Below, one piece after another: positions 5,423-6,855 of a stretch of DNA of 6,855 bases (within the stretch, counting starts at the first letter, position 1; the number at the start of each line of letters is the position of its first letter). The position numbers and the translations under genes were made by a program. Below the pieces are notes generated by a model. That model was not told the origin of the DNA, did no database searches, and saw only the letters and a program-made list of their open reading frames with translations. The stretch lies in assembly GCA_964651325.1 (NCBI GenBank), contig CAZYXP010000192.1, positions 1 through 6,855 of the forward strand, written 5' to 3'. Source of the stretch: JADFOB01 sp964651325. Lineage in GTDB: Bacteria; Planctomycetota; Phycisphaerae; UBA1845.

Positions 5423-6733
5423 ATGAACATACTCTACCTGGCTCATCGCATTCCCTATCCACCGAACAAAGGTGACAAGCTTCGCGCGTTTCGGCAATTG
5501 GAGCGCTTATCGCGTTCCCATCGCGTCTGGTGCGCGTGCTTCGTGGACAGGCCTTCCGATCGACAATACCTGAACGCACTGGGCGAATTCTGCCAAAACG
5601 TGATCGCGATTGATGTCAATGTCTTGCCAGCAAAAATGGCCGGGCTCGGCCACATGCTGCGCGGCGGAACCATCACGGAACGGTTCTATCGAAACCACGA
5701 GATGGGGGCGGCACTTCAATCGCTTGCCGGAAACGTAGATTTTGATGTTGTGGTGGCGTTTTCATCGGGCATGGCAGCGTACGCATTGGCCCTGCCCACC
5801 CGTCGGCGCGTGCTCGACCTGTGTGATGTAGACAGCCTAAAATGGAAGGACTACGCCCGATCCACAGGCCCACCGGCCACATGGGCGTATCGAACTGAAG
5901 GTCGGCGGCTCGCCCGCAAAGAAGTGGAATGGATCGACGCGTTCGACGCGACCCTCCTGATCACCGCCGCCGAAGCTCGCCATCTTTCCGCCGACGCTGA
6001 TATGAGCAAGGTTCGTGTCATTGGAAACGGGGTCCACCTGCCGCCTTTGCGGCGCGATCGTTCGCCCGGGCGCAGTACGGTCGGTTTTGTCGGCATGATG
6101 GATTACCTGCCCAACGTGGATGCTGTTGAGTGGTTTTGCCGTGAATGTTGGCCAGCGGTTTCGCAGCAATGCCCCTCGGCCGTGTTTCGCATCGTGGGCC
6201 GCCGCCCGGTTCGCCGCGTTCAGAAGCTCTCGGACATTCCGGGCGTCCACGTCGTGGGCGAAGTTCAAAGCGTGCAGGAAGAGCTGGCGCGATTCGATGT
6301 CAGCGTGGCGCCCATGCGCATCGCGCGCGGGCTGCAAAACAAAGTGTTGGAGGCCATGGCCGCCGCGCTGCCCGTGGTCCTATCGCCAGAGGCGGCTGAG
6401 GGGATCGATGGAACGCCGGGGCGAGACTTCTTCATTGAAACCGACCCGACGGCGTTGGCATCGCGCGTGACCCGACTCCTGCAGAACGCATCGGTGAGAT
6501 GTAGGGTGGGCCGGGCAGCACGCCGATATGTCGATAACCGACATGCCTGGGACGGTCAACTCGATCTATTCGAGCTACTGGTGACGAAAACGGCTCGCAC
6601 CATGAGCGCCGCCGAGCCCCTGTCCATGCCCACAGACCGCTTCGGGCACCCGATAACTCTTTCGCCTACACGGGTCCAAGACACTTCCGGCGAATTGGGT
6701 CCGCCCACCCCGACCAACAGCCACGTGCGCTAG
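5423..6733 (+). CDS. Glycosyltransferase, PEP-CTERM/EpsH1-associated sugar transferase family
   Basis: The 436-residue protein resembles the stp1-type sugar transferases (GT-B fold, group 1/family 4-like) that accompany exosortase-linked exopolysaccharide loci. It would add a sugar to a lipid-linked glycan on the cytoplasmic side of the membrane; the sugar is unknown. Seen are the N-terminal signature LAHRIPYPPNKGDKLRAF (6-23), CDVDSLKWKDYA (134-145) and VIGNGVHLPP (199-208). The donor-domain start is GFVGMMDYLPNVDAVEWF (221-238), followed by VGRRPVRRVQKL (258-269) and APMRIARGLQNKVLEAMA (296-313). The latter carries the E (310) typical of the nucleotide-sugar site, and SPEAAEGIDG follows at 321-330. 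Residues after about 390 form a Pro/Ser/Thr-rich tail of some 45 residues that I do not see as part of the usual catalytic domain. ATG 5423 starts 3 bases after the FemAB-like stop, with a weak GGA at 5414-5416, consistent with coupling. Family assignment is strong; the linkage is not predictable. Confidence 0.92.
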   Translation: MNILYLAHRIPYPPNKGDKLRAFRQLERLSRSHRVWCACFVDRPSDRQYLNALGEFCQNVIAIDVNVLPAKMAGLGHMLRGGTITERFYRNHEMGAALQSLAGNVDFDVVVAFSSGMAAYALALPTRRRVLDLCDVDSLKWKDYARSTGPPATWAYRTEGRRLARKEVEWIDAFDATLLITAAEARHLSADADMSKVRVIGNGVHLPPLRRDRSPGRSTVGFVGMMDYLPNVDAVEWFCRECWPAVSQQCPSAVFRIVGRRPVRRVQKLSDIPGVHVVGEVQSVQEELARFDVSVAPMRIARGLQNKVLEAMAAALPVVLSPEAAEGIDGTPGRDFFIETDPTALASRVTRLLQNASVRCRVGRAARRYVDNRHAWDGQLDLFELLVTKTARTMSAAEPLSMPTDRFGHPITLSPTRVQDTSGELGPPTPTNSHVR

Positions 6734-6855
6734 CCCGCACACCCTCGACCCGCCAATCTCTCACTCGCCACGTTTCGCGCCCAACCCGTCCATGCCTATC
6801 TGAAGACCGGCGACCGTGGACCGCCCACGGCAGCAGGTGTCACCGGGCTTGCGCC
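6734..6855. other. Right-edge segment after the glycosyltransferase
   Basis: No complete gene lies here. A hairpin CCGTGG / CCACGG (6814-6819 with 6825-6830, 5-base loop) lacks a T-run. A GTG at 6816 stays open to the edge for about 13 codons, but it has no clear ribosome binding site and sits inside the hairpin. The next gene of the polysaccharide locus may start just outside the window. Confidence 0.4.

Noticed and set aside
4820..5497. Minus-strand open frame of 225 codons antisense to the FemAB-like gene
   Set aside because: The plus strand carries all family signatures over the same span; the antisense frame matches nothing I recognise and has no initiation signal.
6816..6855. GTG-initiated partial gene at the right edge
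   Set aside because: Only about 13 codons, no clear ribosome binding site, and the GTG lies inside a hairpin stem; too little to call.

Overview
The window (about 62% G+C by eye) most likely comes from a member of the Planctomycetota. The best taxonomic clue is the minus-strand gene at 324-827. It has two membrane segments and a C-terminal zinc ribbon of the form CLECGYNL...CPECGT, a small-protein architecture typical of planctomycete genomes. A GGGCTAAAGCCC-type palindrome just downstream of it fits the same group. No rRNA, tRNA, CRISPR array, transposase or phage gene was seen.

Layout. Positions 1-323 are mostly non-coding, with one possible 31-residue hydrophobic small protein (104-199) behind a strong ribosome binding site and a set of competing hairpins (273-317). 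The zinc-ribbon membrane protein (324-827, minus) is divergent from gcvT. The 229-base gap between them holds a likely promoter for each direction and an unexplained cluster of CGATTC hexamers. gcvT (1057-2157) and gcvH (2224-2601) encode the T and H proteins of the glycine cleavage system. The P-protein gene does not follow gcvH; instead there is a gap of about 330 bases (2602-2931) with a weakly coding-like open frame on the minus strand.

From 2932 to 6733 there is a tight three-gene plus-strand operon: an AMP-forming ligase of the CapK / phenylacetate-CoA ligase family, a FemAB-type transferase of the PEP-CTERM/exosortase-associated subfamily, and a family-4-type glycosyltransferase of the PEP-CTERM/EpsH1-associated subfamily. 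The first two overlap by 8 bases and the second and third are 3 bases apart, so they are very likely co-transcribed and translationally coupled. By family knowledge such genes lie in exopolysaccharide loci that co-occur with exosortase (XrtA/EpsH). The exosortase and remaining sugar genes would be expected beyond the right edge and are not visible here.

The parts most worth a second look are the ligase-transferase pair (an activation-and-transfer module with unknown substrate), the repeated hexamers between the divergent promoters, the small hydrophobic ORF, and the open minus-strand frame in the gcvH-ligase gap. No clearly new system can be claimed from sequence alone.
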